Assembly: GCA_907165065.1 (NCBI GenBank)
Contig: OU015523.1
Coordinates: 25,385,834 to 25,449,833 of the forward strand
Direction: 5' to 3'
From: Caprimulgus europaeus
Taxonomy: Eukaryota > Chordata > Aves > Caprimulgiformes > Caprimulgidae
DNA length: 64,000 bases
Shown one piece after another: positions 11,921-25,825 of the stretch (positions are counted from its first letter, which is position 1; the number at the start of each line of letters is the position of its first letter). Under the pieces are notes generated by a model that saw nothing but the letters and a program-made list of their open reading frames with translations, had not been told where the DNA came from and did no database searches. Made by a program: the position numbers and the translations under genes.

Positions 11921-13610
11921 CTCTATATTCTACTAATGAAAAGTCAGGAGCATTTTTTTTTAGCATAGGTGAAAGCTCTGTGGCTCTATCAGCAAAATGT
12001 TTTTCTATTCCCCACTCTAACCAATGATATCTGTGAGATTCTGGAAAACTTCTTAGTTCTGTTTTTCTAGAACATCATTACTTGGGAAGGAAGGGAAAAA
12101 TATTAACTGTCTTACTGCAAAGCTTAAGGGTTATCTACACAGAACAGCAGACAACTGCACAAAGATCCTTGAGCTAGTAGAAATCTGAGCCAGTAATTCC
12201 ATGTGATATACTGAATAACCCTGTCTGACTGGGAGCAGTCTAACCACTATTAAATGGCAATTTGACATGGGTTGGGTCTGGACCCCTAGCAATAGCAATG
12301 ATTATCTTAGATTAAGCCTTTTTGGTTATGTAGGCATTGCATTGCCCCAGCATAGGAGGGCTCTACAAGCCCACCTCTAAAGCTGTGCTGCAGATTTGGT
12401 TTTGGTCTATTACAGACAAACTCCAAAGCTTACAGAAAGTCAATGGATATAGCCTCGATATCTAATGATCTCTCCCACTCACCCCAGCTGAAACACACTG
12501 TGCACTATTCTTAATCTTATAATAATAGCTTTTATTATTATGTATTTTAAAAGGCAAAACTTACATAATCTCAATGGTACAAAACCTACACAGGCTCAGT
12601 GGGACCAAAAGTTCATTCTCTCAGACCAGAATTGCCTGTATGTGTTTCACAAGATGAAAACAAACTTTCAGTTGGGTGTTAGGTTCATAGGTATTTCAGG
12701 TAAGACTCCAAATTGCCTGAAGTTTGCTCACTAAAAATTGAGAAATATTGTCATCCCACTGTGAGCACAGTTAAATCCTGACAAAAAGTTATTGCTAAAA
12801 GCTTAGCAATTACTGCATTTTCTTTGTAAGGAAGGTTGTTTTTGCACAAGCATGAGCTTGCTAGAGACTTAAAAATGCATTTTGAATAAAAAAGGAAATT
12901 TCAAAATGTCCAAATCAGATACTGTAGAGAGTACTTGCTTCTTTTTCTCAGCAGTCACAAAAATGCACAAGTATTTCAAGCAGCTTGACATCTTTATTAC
13001 ATAAGCAGAAAGCAATTCAACTGCTTGAAGAATATAAAAAACAACCTTGACCTTACATTGGAGTCATGCTTCAAAAGACTGATTATTCATACGAGGAAAA
13101 TTGCTCAAAAACAACTACTTGAAAATATTCTCAGAAAGAAAATAGATAGATTGTTCTGAGGCAATAATATAATTATGTTATAACAAACTGGATCTTTTTT
13201 AAAAATTTATTTTTTCCTAAGGCTTTATCTTTTTTCATAGTAAAGGTTTCATCTGCTAGTATTTGAAATATTTTATCTTTCAAAATGTTTCCCTTGTTTC
13301 TTCAGCATATTTGTTAGTTTACTTGAATTAAGTTCTTAATGAAGATCAAGAGTTGAAAGCCATTGCTCTTCAGCTGCTAATGAAAGAGTTTCAAGCAATG
13401 TTGCCGCTTGCTATGTTAGGTCAGAAATAATGCAACTATAGGATTAAAGAAGTTTTTTCTTGTTGGGAAATCAAGTAAAAGTGTCCATAAGAAAAAAATT
13501 GTAATTCCACAAATTTTCAAAATATTCATAATATATTGGTAAATTACATGAAATTCTGGGTTTATTTTAAAGTAACGTTTTCCCTGTGAAGGGGGGGGGC
13601 TAGTCATCTG
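11921..13610. other. Unique AT-rich DNA
   Basis: No transposon or gene recognised. A G9 run occurs at 13591-13599, just before the SINE-like relic. Confidence 0.5.
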
Positions 13611-13760
13611 GTTGAGGGACTGAGTGGAAGTTCAGGAAATCTAGGTTCGATTCATGACACTACTACCGATTTCTTCCATGACATTGAGTGAATAGCTTCT
13701 GAAAAAACTTATGATGCAAAGCCTTAACTTCACTGCTGTGAGCAGTCCCAGGATTTGAAC
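13611..13760 (+). mobile_element. Ancient tRNA-derived SINE relic (MIR/AmnSINE-like)
   Basis: A B-box-like GGTTCGATTC (13644-13653) follows CAGGAAATCTA. It is followed by a diverged core (GATTTCTTCCATGACATTGAG, about 13668-13688) resembling the 'gacttgctgtgtgaccttggg' core of MIR-type SINEs. The part after 13720 (AAGCCTTAACTTCACTGC and onward) is less clear and may be another amniote repeat. Highly decayed; orientation plus from the B box and core order. Confidence 0.45.
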
Positions 13761-15711
13761 AGGTCAGCTAATAACCTAGTTAAACATTAAAGACTGAGGC
13801 CAAGGCTCTTCAGCTTTCCTCTGTTTACTCTGGATACCAGTTCTTTACTTTGTCCCACCCATTTCTATCTGTCTCCCTTAGCTAGCTAAGCCTGTGGATC
13901 CAGAACTGGGCTTGGGCATCTTTATACGAGCAAATTAAGCTGTCTTGACCTTACCAATGCACTTTAAGCAGCACATCTCCCAAAGTGGATTTGGTTGTTG
14001 CAGCACCTAAAAATGAAGCAGACTCCAGCCTTCCCTCTGTTCTCTGAAACAAACTGTGGTGAAAAGCCACATAACCTCAACCACATGTTTCCAAATAGAC
14101 CTTTCGTGGTCTTTCAGTGTTTGTGCAGCTCCTAGCACAGCAGAACATGCACTATCAGCATGAGTATCTATGTACTAACATGAAGAAATGCTGTTTTTTT
14201 TCTGTAATTAGTATATCAATAAAAACAAGTTTCTTTTTCTTTTACTTCTGCTGATACAAGTAACTTGGCACAAATGTAAATGTGGAAGCAAAAGGTCGGT
14301 TATTCCATTTTACTTCCAAGCCAGCAGCCTACTGTAACAATAGACAAATGTGCGCTGAGTTTCTTGCATCAGTTTTGATATGGGTTTTTTAATGGAATAT
14401 CATGTATATATAAATAAATACTACATTCCCTGTTTTTTCCAGAGCGCTACTTCAATAGCAGAATACAGCTCCACAGTTTGAGAGATGCAAGAACCAAGGA
14501 CTGTCCACCTTCAAGTGGAGGACCCATCAATGCACAGAATACTTGAGGCCAGGGAATGAACAAACAATACTCCTCAAGTCCATATTTATCTTAACTGTTC
14601 TGGCCTGTGTCAGTGAACTCCCATAAATCAGCTGAAAATAATTTATGTGATATTTTCTGATAAAAGGAAACAATAAAACCTTTATCACTTTGCTCATCAT
14701 CTTAAGGTCTTTTTGGTAGCTTTTCTACTTTTATGACTTCAGCATAATTTTGCTGTTTTGCAAGTGCTGGCTGAGCTCCTGGGATACAGGGGTGATCATC
14801 TTGGTTTTGTCAAGGGAGGTTCCCAGCAACCTGTTATATCATCAAGCTAAGCTTCAGTCCATAACCTGGGTTACAGGATCTGGTTCATACCCAAGTATCT
14901 GGGTTCAATTTTTCTTCAAATCTTCCTTCATGGTATTGCACAGTGGTCATAATTCTTTCCTGGCAGTGTTGGTTTTACATAGTTTGTTAACCAAGTCAGA
15001 CTAAAAAGTTGCTCTGCATTCCAAATGAGAGGTTTCTGGAGTTTTTACTATTCCTTGTGAAGGAAGACAGAGATCTCAATTGAAACAGAGTTTAAAAAAA
15101 AATAAAAAAGAAAAATCAGATAGTTTTCTCCAAGCTAGATGTAATTCACCTCAGTGAAAGCATTTTGAACAAGAGTTTTCCCTCAGACTCCAGTGATCTG
15201 GTGATACAGCTCTGGACAGTGACATGCTATTCTCTCACACTTTAAACTAATTTTAAAAGGTAGTTTACTTTGTGTTTTTGATGTGTATCCTAATTTTGTC
15301 AGTACAGAATCACAGCTGAACAAGCTCCTTTCCCGACAAAGTCAAAGCTTGAGCTATTCTTTCTCTACCTTACATTTTTAAAATACTTTTTAAACCCAAG
15401 GAAGTAATTTTGCACTCCCAATCAAAATAAGCCAGTCAGCAGAATTGTTTCAGTTTCCAGCTCTTAATGGATCACACAGAGTTAAATCAGATTCATGAAT
15501 TCCAGAATAGTTATGCATACATATTCTCAATTTCCATAACATAAATTGCAACCCAGTGGAAAAATCTGAATTCTCTAATAGTCACCTGCTAAGTTTCATT
15601 TCAGGCAGAACTCATTTGTTTATGTCTGCTAGTCTCTTGGTGGAAAAAGTTAACCTTAATACCATCTTAACATAAGCTTATTCCCCCATTTACTCCCCTT
15701 TGTTTTAAGCT
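13761..15711. other. Unique non-coding DNA
   Basis: Nothing recognised beyond short chance frames, for example 14750-15004. Confidence 0.5.
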
Positions 15712-15733
15712 AAACAAACAAACAAACAAACAA
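15712..15733 (+). repeat. (AAAC)5 microsatellite
   Basis: Five consecutive AAAC units in an A-rich setting. Confidence 0.85.
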
Positions 15734-17175
15734 TTACTTTTCCCTCTCCAAATTTAACTCTGGTCTCTATTTATTACACAACATTTCTCCCTATTAACAG
15801 AGGTCAAGCAAGGAACCTAAAAAATATCACACCGATCGACTTATGAAAGCAAAGTGTGGGGCTGTAAATCTCCTTAAAAACTTCTCTCCATCAAGAGACG
15901 TAGTGTCACTTTGTATGTAAGATGTGTAGTGTGACCATCTATTTGTGCTTGGTGATCATCTCCCCATTTTGTATTAGCCCTGCTTCTCATTAACTTGATT
16001 ATTTAGCTTATGCATGTTGATGAGCACTGCTCCTCCTTTCCAAAGGCTGACGCTGTTAAGGCTTTTTCCCCAGAGCCAAGAGGAAGGTTGCTCCAGGAGT
16101 TCTTTGCCAGGGATGCTGAAAGTGAAGCAATGGGGTCCCACCCTTCCCCTGTGCTGAGTAGGGGGCTGAGGAATCCAGACTGATTCATTCCACAGCTGAG
16201 GTCTCCAAGTTCACAGAATAATGTGCTGCAGTCATGTCCCTAAACTGGCTTCCTATCAGGCTTTAAAATGAAACATTATGCTTTTTCTCTTCAATACTAA
16301 CTTTGCCAGAAAAGGTTTTTTCATTTTAAAAACAAAAGAGTGTGTGTGTAGAAGTACTGGAAAAAAATAATATCTGTGACCTGATACCTGTGTGTCAAGA
16401 ATGATTAGAGTCACATATGTAGCAATTAATTCAGCTCCTTCCTAGTTACAAGCATCACTTTTTCTTCTGTTGATTACAAATGTTGCGTGATTACTTTTAT
16501 TCCAAAAGCAATAAATTCTTACTGACTGCTTAATCTGATCTGTAAACTGAGCTTTTGGTTTCATCAGTCAGTGATTTATTGCGTTTTTGAGAGAAAACAG
16601 CCAATGTTCGATACTGCTTGGTTTTAATGCACTGCATCTTTTTCAACTCTTGCTTTTTTTTTGTTTCTGTTTACTTAAATTCCTTCTGCAGACAAATTAA
16701 AACCAGTAGTGACCATCTTGGAAGTTACAAATCTATTTCTTCAAAATATCTTTCTTCCCCTTCCATCCCCGCAACTCAGGTTTACCACTTGGGATATATG
16801 TATAGTGCCAAAGACATTTTAGATTGTGCAGCATTAGTCGAATCTTAGAATATGTTTAAACTCTCTCTGTGCAGTTCTTATATTGGCCAAACTCAACATT
16901 TTGCCCTGCCAGAAAATGCCAGGTGGTAGCAAGGAATAATTTTAGGTACTTTCTTAACTGTAGACCAGATGGTGATAACACTAATGATAATATCAAACAA
17001 GTATTAACTTGTCTCTAACCCCTTCTTCCATGTTATAGATGCAAAAGGCCATTCATACAAACTGCTTGCCATATATTATGCAGTACAGAATAGACATTCC
17101 AGGAAAAACTGGTCCCTAAAGTATCCAGGAAGCACCCTGGTTGAAATTCCCCAATGGCAATGGAAAAGGCAATGG
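15734..17175. other. Unique non-coding DNA
   Basis: Short frames at 16003-16188 (minus) and 16618-16848 (plus) have no recognisable product. No repeat seen. Confidence 0.5.
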
Positions 17176-17176
17176 A

Positions 17177-17202
<26 letters not shown>
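17176..17202 (+). repeat. Poly-A run (A27)
   Basis: 27 uninterrupted A. The preceding bases (AATGGCAATGGAAAAGGCAATGG) are a small internal repeat. I looked for a retrocopied gene upstream and saw none, so this is listed as a simple repeat. Confidence 0.9.
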
Positions 17203-17207
<5 letters not shown>

Positions 17208-20200
17208 GTTTTGTGGTTATGATTTAAAATGAATGTCAAGAACTTCACAGATTTCTTTCACTCAGTGGCCTTAACAGAGCCTCTTTGTTCCCATCTAGGC
17301 TATATTCTCAACTGTGCTCTTCTGCATTTCCAGATACTAAACCACAATGAGCACATTAGATCATGATACTGGGAAATCCCATCCTTGGCTGATTTGCTAG
17401 AGTTGGCCATGAAACTGGTGTAAAGATGACTATGAAGCATTGAAAAGAGTGCTGACTATGTTTTAATAATATTTGATGGCTGATTGTTCTAGTGCACTCT
17501 ACATTAACATCATTAGTCAATGAAATTATGTTAGTTTAGGTCAGCTCAGCATATCTCACTCCACATATGTCTTCTGTCTAAGGCACAGTTTCTGTGAATG
17601 AAATTAAAGCAGTGAGTGTGCTTTAAAGGAGTTGTGCATTACTCTTTCAAATATACGTGCCATATAATAATATTGCAATTAAAGGCTATATCTTTATTTA
17701 AGACTTACCTGGCTAAAGGGATATTTGTAAATTACTCAGCTGTGAAACATCACAGAAGACCATTAAAAAGAAACCCATGAAAGCAATTATCTAAAAATAA
17801 AGAAAACAAAATCCTTCCTCCCTTCACCCTCCAATAAAAGGAGTGGTTGGAGCTTTCTACTTCCTGTGGAAACAGATAAAACATACATGCCCTCCGTCTT
17901 AATTTCTCCTCCACATTTCTGAGTCCTGATATTTTTCTTCCCTCAGCAAAATGAGTCCTGAAATTATGGCCTCTAATGCTGCATTACATGTCTTAAGAAA
18001 GAAAACCAGAGTACTTCAGAAACTATTGGAATAAAATTGTCCGAATTGCAATTTCAGAGTGGTTTGCTTATAGTTTGAATATGATCTATTCCAAATGCTC
18101 TGGAGAAATATTTTGTTGTTCAGCCCCCTCTTCCTTCCCCCTCAGCTCCTCCTCCAGGCTTCCTCGGTTATTTCCAGTTTGCTTTTAATGGAAATTCCTT
18201 CTGATCCTGATCTGGTGCTTGATGAATTCAACCTTTTGCATGTATCAATCACACTAGCCTCTAATCCAGCTTGTGGAGGGCTAGGGAGAACAAAAACAAT
18301 AAAATGTATGGAGATCAATAGAATCACGACAACATGATCAAAATCCATCCCCAAATGGGAATAATTAAACAGTATTCTGACTCTGGTAATTGAGAAGCTT
18401 TTTAATACTGCTTCTTACCTGAGTTTGAGCCAATGTTCAGAATCAGAAGACCAGACTCATCAAATTACGGTTATAGTTTTGCTTCCAAAGTCTGCCTGGC
18501 AATTTCTCTTCAGTGCTCATGTAGTCAAGGTCTCATAAGTATTAAAGGCCTCTGGCTGATCTCTTCTTGAGCGTGCATAGTTTGCATGCCTGACTGCAGA
18601 AGAAGTCCTCATGTCTGATCTCCATCAGAACCAAATAATGTGTCCAGACAGGCAGGCATCAGCACCATCTTGTGGTGTTGGCATCACCAAAACTTTTAGT
18701 GCTGTCATGATACAAAAGCTGGAAGATGAGTCTTGAAAAATCAGACAGACAACACCTAAAAATCATACTCTGAGTTTGCAACTTGCTTTGACCTGCAGCC
18801 CTACTAATGCCATGTTTCTTTACATAAAAGCTCTGATATATTTCAAAATAATAAAAGATTAATGATAACAATAAAAAAATGTAGTTGGCATTTTCCCCTC
18901 ATAGTCATCTGAGCCCTCATTCCATTTATTTATCCTATCACACATTCATCTTTTAGTTTTGCATAATTCTGCTACACAGTTCAGAGGATGCACGCACTAC
19001 TTGCCACTAGTTTGCATTTAAAAGTCAAAAGCATTGACCTCATGTCAGCCTAAGTCTGAAGGTTTGTAAAGTCTTCTGTGGAATGAAGTGTTCTGCAGGA
19101 TGTGTCCTCTAAGCTTCACAGCTTTGTCAGTAAAATATATTATGCCATTTATGAGGTTTATTCCAATCTTTTGGATCAGACTCAGGGCATGGAATGGTGA
19201 AAATAAAGTAGCAAAGAGAAATAATTTGCACCCATGCTCATAAGAGATTTGGTAATACCCTTTCACAATTTTATACTGATATCTCCTTTCAAAGGGAGTG
19301 GAGTTAGTGGAAAACACGTACCAGCACACCATCAGAATCAGACAGCAGTTTCAAGAGTGGGATTTAATACAAACATTGTGTCAAAATTTCTATTCAATTT
19401 ATATTATAAGCTTGTACACAATAGTTCCACTATTTTCTCACATAAAAGAAGAAAATCTGTAGACTTTGTGCAGAGAGAAAGAAGATGGAGAAGAAAAAGA
19501 ATAAAAATGAGGTGAGAAATCTTAATGAAACCTTCTTAATGGGCAGTGCTTTCTCCCAGCTCAGTATACCCTGCAAAATATGATCCAGTAAAATGTGGTT
19601 TTCATCCACATATTGCAGGTGCTAAGGAAGAAACACTTTTCCTCTGATATCCCAGCAAGATGACATGTGCCCTATACAGATATTTATTTTTTCCCCAAAA
19701 CCTTCCAGGATCCCAGCAACTTGGGATCATTGGAACATTGAATCAGTAGAAACTGTGTAGGACCTTTGCTAATTTCAACTGAAATGCAATGTCTTAAAAA
19801 ACTCCAGATTGCTACAGGGAGCACAAAACAGCATGATCCAGTTCAGGAGACCTTAGGATACCATGGCCAAACAACAGATATTTTTTCATAAGATAATAGA
19901 AATCTTTTGCCTCAAACTACTCAGTATGCCATATGGCAGCCTTGCACGGCTCATCTTCATTGCTTTGGAAACTATTCTTATTAGTTGAGAAAGGGTTAAG
20001 ATCTTATAGAGGATTTTCCTACCTAGAGACATTTGCAAAGAAGTAAAATCTTTCATCTTGTTCTCTGAACCAACAGTTCTCCTGGTCAACTAATTTCCTC
20101 ACTCTTGCACTTTATCATAAAGAGCTGATATTTCCCAAGGGAAAAAAAATACCGTTCAAGTTGATGATTGAGGCAATTTCATAACTCCCACTTTTATGAG

Positions 20201-23200
20201 ATATAACTCACAAAACTGCTGGACTTGTTAAAATGGAGGATCTCAATTTTCCCTTTCTTCACCTGCTCATAATTATTTTCTTCTCTAAAAGGAAGGGGGG
20301 AAGGATTTGTTTCTGAAGCAAGTTGAATAGGAAAAGTATCTGAAGTAACTGTAGCAGTATTCAGTAACAACTTCAGCATATCCTCACCCCATGGGAACAC
20401 TATATCATAGAATATATATTACTTTTTTCCCCAGAATAATTAGTGTGCTTTCTAAGCAAAGTAATTCTTCACGGGAGGAATAAGGGAGGGCAAGCCACTT
20501 TTGTTCTGGGTTAAAACTCACCAGCAGCTGTTTCATGGTGCTCAACAGAGAAAAGAAGGTTGAACAAAAATATGCTTTTCTGGGATTCAGAATGGACAAA
20601 GACTTATCATTAAAGAAGTTGGACAAAAAGCAGTTAAAAATGAAAAGAAAAAAACCCACCCAACCTCCAAAAAAATCATACATTACCCTTATGCAAAGAC
20701 TACTTATCAACATAGCCAGGCCCCAGCTGTTGTCCAAAATAAGTACTATTCCTTTATCAACAATCCCAAACTGTAAGACCAACTGAAAACCCCTTTGGAA
20801 AAGAAACATATGTATTATGCAAGGCTCAGATAAAATACCAGTGCTTAATTTGAGCCAATGCAAGTTTCTGAAGTGTTCACAAAATTAGAGATGCTAACAA
20901 AATATGTTAAAGAGCTTTCTTTTCTGTTAGTTTTGAACAGCATCCATTACCACAGATGTTTCTGCAAGACATTGTTTACTTTTAGTTAAAACTGTAGACA
21001 AAAATTTTAATAAATATATTAACAACAATTTTGTGAAATATTTTGAAGGAAAATTTATTCTCCCCTTTTTTTCTTCCCACTAAAAGTTGCAGTCAAAAAA
21101 ATCCCCCAACCTATAAACACATGAAAGACTTCTGTGAAAAGCTTTGATTTATTTTATCAAGTGAGTAAAGTTTGCAAAACTTGATATTGTAAAAAACCTA
21201 GTTTCTGTGCAAGAGTAAGACTTGAAGGAAATGGTTGTTCAAATTTATTTTCTTACTCTTCTTGATTAATTGGTAACTTTGAGACTCAAAACTGTTTTCA
21301 ATTTTATCCCACAGTAGAGACTAATTTTAATGGTCTCTAATAGGAGTTTATTATTAACTACAGGTTAAATTTTAAGGAGTGGTAAAAGAATCTCATGACA
21401 GTCTATCCTTTTCAGGAGTAGGGAGCCTGCACAGACACTGAGATATTAAGAGAAACACCATAATTAATCACTTAACAGGGAGACAGGGTACTAATCAGAT
21501 TATATTGTCTGATCCCATTTTCTAATGACAAGAAACTGTGATGGAAAGAAAAACAGATTATGTGTTCTAATTCTTACAAACAGAAGTTGCTGTGGAAGGT
21601 ACTGAAACAGGACAAAACATGACAACATACAAAAGAATCTAGAATTAAAGGGTTGATATGAAGTATAAGAAATGCATAGAGAATATATAGTGGAAAAACC
21701 TTAAGCATTTTATTCCCAGCACTCTCTTCTTTGGTGGTGGCTGTGGTGGTGATAGTGCTGGGAGGGAAGGAAGTGAAAAATGGAAGGAGAACCTCCTAGG
21801 GTAGAATTTATTCATCAAATATTAAAAGAGCCTATCTATTGTAACCATTAGTAGATTACATTTGAGAAGTGATATTTTTCCCATAGATGATGTTGAAAGT
21901 TTTCTTATGAATATGTGGATTTGATATGAGGCATATATTGTTTAGTGAAAATTGTAATTTTTAACAAAGATATGTCTTCCTTAAAATACATTATTTAGTA
22001 AAATATCTCAGCTATCTAACTCTGAGACTATTGAGTTCCATACTGCAAGTGTGATGAGTACCCCTACTTTCTTCCCAATCTTTAAACCCTGATTTCTCAG
22101 CATAGCATTCAATGGACATTGCACTAGCCTAACACAGCCAGAGACTTGGTAATAACCTTACGACTTCATTTGCCAACAATTTATACAGTCAAATCTGAAC
22201 CATTTTTTTTTTTACTGTGTACTTAAAACAAAGCCATGCCAAAAAGGAAGTAAGGAAGCTGAAGCTTTGCTGTGTGGATAAGTATTTCAAACTGCCTCAC
22301 ATGTATGGTCTGAATCATGTTATAAAGCAAGTTAGCCCAGCTGTTCTTACTAAGTGGGCTCCACATGGCCTAAAGTTAACTCTCTTGTCCCTCCTAACAA
22401 AGTTTTGTATATTTGGGAAGATATTAGAAGAATGCTTATGAGAAACAATTTCAATCACTACATGACAAAGTAAATACAAAACACGTTGTAGGAAAAATGA
22501 AATTCCCACAAAAAGAGTTTCAGCTTTAATGTGCTACCTGGAACAGATCCTTCTTATTTGAACAATCAACTCTCTGGAACGGTGTCCCTGAGGCTAGGCT
22601 GTGCCATAAAAGTCACGTTTCTCACAACTCAGTCTTGAAGAGATAGCTATATGAAAAAGATAAAGTCTGTATTTATAGCCCTAGGCACAGACAGCATCTT
22701 ATGGCTTTCCAAGTGCTTGCCTGACAATGTAAACACGGTGAGAATCATATCCTTCATCCAGAAAATAGCTTCTAGAGCAAGGAAAACTTGTACTAAAACA
22801 ATGGCATGCTGTTGCACAAATGTATGTAGAAGAGAGAAAGGACTTGGAAGTCCTTTCTGCTGAACCAAGTCCTGGTATGTACACAAAATGGTAACATAAA
22901 GCTCACATGTGGGATATCTACTTTCTTCTCTCTGCTACAGGATTTTGCAGATGAACAGTTCTGGCCTAGAATAAAACCAATGTTTTATAAATTGTACAAC
23001 ACAAGTTTGCAGAATTACACGAGCTCATCAGCTAATTGTAGCTAGGAACCTTAAGAAAGCCATGAGAAAAACAGCTTTGTATCACTTCTTGTGGCTGATG
23101 GCTGGCTGGGTGAGAACGTGGGGTGATCCACTATTACAGGCTCATTCTCTTTTTCACTTCAGAGGACAGGTCTATCTAAGAGCCGTAGCCTCAGAGTCAT

Positions 23201-25656
23201 CTACCTTCTGTATTCTGCAGTCACTGCAATGTCTTATTCACTGCATGCCTACAAAATAGACTGTGACAGCACAAGGAGTCACCATGCTTCATTCTGCTGT
23301 ATTTCCTACTATCCTCTTGGTGCTGTAAAAAGCATCCTTGCCTGGTGCTGTGACATAAGCAGTCAAAAGCCTTTCTGTGACGTATATTACTTTCCTGCCC
23401 TCAGCCCACACTGTGCATGTCTTAGCAACTGTTATTTTTCAAGTCTCAGTTCTTGCACTCAGAACTTTATACCCAAATTCTCATCTCACTGATGCTGGTT
23501 TTATACCAATGTAACTCAACTGAGTTATGATTCATGGTAACTAAGGTACCTTAGTGATAGGATGAGCTACCTTCTGGCTTTGATTAGCTGCCTGCCTTTC
23601 AAAAGCTTAAGTTAAGCAGTGAACCCAACTGCAAGTGAATTTACAGAAGCCCCGGTTGAGAGTAGTATCTGCAGTTCTGATACTGTTCGAGATGTAATGA
23701 AAAGGTCACAGGAGCAAATATTCCTTCTAATGTTATGTTCCCAGTGAAGACTATTCACTAGGTTTACTCAGGTCTCAGCTATTTATTACCACACAGCACA
23801 GTGCCATAATTTCTGGAGGTGTCATTCATTACCCACTGTTCTTTTGAACAAGACAGGAATATTTCTGTTCTCTGCCATTATGCCTGGAAGTGTCGTTAAC
23901 CAACACAGCATCACTAAATGTGTAATCTTGTGTGGTCGTACCGCAGAGGTATTCCTGGAAGCACTGTTTACATTCTCACTTCTCTGGGCAATCACAGATA
24001 ACAACAAAGCCAATCTTTATTTAAAAACATCACCAGCAGTAAAACCACACATTTTCTCCTGGCTATGGTTTCCCAAAACCTGTTCAGGCTGCATGAAAAT
24101 GAAATTCACATAGCCTCTTTTCCCTTTCCATGACTTTTTTGCAGTGTTCCCATGGTTTTGTAATGGCTCACATCCCATACTTTCAGGAAGAGTTAGATTT
24201 GCTCAGTTTTTGACAGCTTCAATGTCCCCCATGATGGTAACATTCTATGGAAATATCCTCAGATACTTAGCTTTAAATATTATGATACGGGATTACATAA
24301 TAGGTGATATCCCCATTTTATTATTCCATAGTTAAGCATATAATGCCACAGGTAGTCGTTTAACAAGCAAAAAATACTTCATTGCTGCGGGAAGAAATTC
24401 AAACACCACTGCTTTGTAAAACTAAAACAAAACTGAGTAATTTATCTTTACTGCATTAGATGTAATTTGTTAATGACATTATAATGCTTTTGCACCATTC
24501 AATATCTTCATTTACTTTCACAACTACTATCCTCTCTGCAATCCTTTATCATAAGCATGTATGCATATATAAATACACACTTGGTGAACATGAGAACATT
24601 TTGACTAAAACATCCAGGGCAACAAAGCATAATTTTGACTTTAATGTTTGGTCTAGTACAGGAGGGCAAAGAGATGCTGAAACAGAGGAGATAATACCAT
24701 TTTGGAAAGGATTTCAAAGAAACTGACTTATAATAGGAGGGCTGCTACCTGCTGAAGATTTTTTTGTCCAAGCCACACTGATTTTCTTGGTAGAGATATA
24801 CAATGTTTTCTAGGCATGAGCCAAGTAGAAGAGGGATTAAAAAAAATTACTGGAGAAATTGGCAAAAGCATCTCCATCAACAACATGCCTCTCAGATGTA
24901 GTGGCATACACAGTCACTTAAATGGATACTACAAAACCATCTTCAGAAGACACTTATATTTAAGCTTGATCAGTGTTAATACTTGATGACATCATAGCCA
25001 AGTTTCAAACATCTGTCACACTGGACGGTTTTATTACGCAGCTGATATAGGATGACTGTAATTGACTTTCTTTTCCCTGTGGGTCATGAAAATGAAACTT
25101 TAAATGTGGTCAGTGTCTTAAATTCTTCCTGCCAAAATAATGTTGATGGGTTTGAAGAAGCCCTCTCCATGCCGTAGCCAGCATTCTTTGTCAGTCAGAA
25201 ACCCTGACTTTACTGACATTTGCTGCAGTTGGGAAACACCTGGGATGAAAGAAGGGCTGCATAGCTGCTACTTTGCTGTACAAGCCTAGAGTCCCCAGAC
25301 CCCATGTGGTGGCACAAATGTGAGAAGAATTTTGTGAGAGAGGGTGAGGGTGCAGACAGTGGGATCAGAAGCTTCCTTTAGGCACAGCTGTAAATATGCA
25401 TCTCAATGTACTGGCTCTATGGCTGGTCCTGTCCAGATGGACTCTTCATATGTGCAATTTGCTTTTGACGTTTCCTGGCTGGCAGTAACTATTATGATTC
25501 TACACACATACACACTGTCCCTCCTTCCTGGAGGAGAGGTAAAGCTTTAGTGTTCTTTATGGTTATGTCTAGATAGGCCAACTTGTTTGGCCTCATGTTT
25601 TTTTCCTGTGTTATAAAAAGACTCATAAATCCTTTTTTCTTTAAAGGAAGTCCCGT
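17203..25656. other. Long unique AT-rich stretch, no gene recognised
   Basis: About 8.4 kb of mostly unique DNA. Chance frames up to 152 codons (20405-20863, minus) show no domain. A purine/C-rich patch lies at 20535-20690. No CR1 tail, LTR or RNA gene was recognised. It could be intron or intergenic DNA; sequence alone does not decide. Confidence 0.45.
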
Positions 25657-25662
25657 AAAAAA

Positions 25663-25693
<31 letters not shown>

Positions 25694-25697
25694 AGAA

Positions 25698-25753
<56 letters not shown>

Positions 25754-25825
25754 AGAAGAAGAAGAAGAAGAAGAAGAAGAAGAAGAAGAAGGTGAAGAAG
25801 AAGAAAAAGAAGATGAAGAAGAAGG
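25657..25825 (+). repeat. (GAA)n / (TTC)n trinucleotide microsatellite
   Basis: An unbroken homopurine run on the plus strand from 25657 to 25792 (136 bases), mostly GAA/AAG triplets with a few GGA. It continues to 25825 with single T interruptions at 25793 and 25814. The overlapping frames encode only runs of Ser or Leu (minus strand) or Arg (plus strand), so they are not genes. Long GAA/TTC tracts are known to adopt triplex (H-DNA) structures and to be length-unstable. Confidence 0.97.

Noticed and set aside
17033-17202. A27 run as the tail of a processed pseudogene
   Set aside because: No gene-like sequence precedes it and no flanking duplication was seen.
20405-20863. 152-codon minus-strand frame
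   Set aside because: Low-complexity, hydrophobic translation with no recognisable motif; opposite strand also open.
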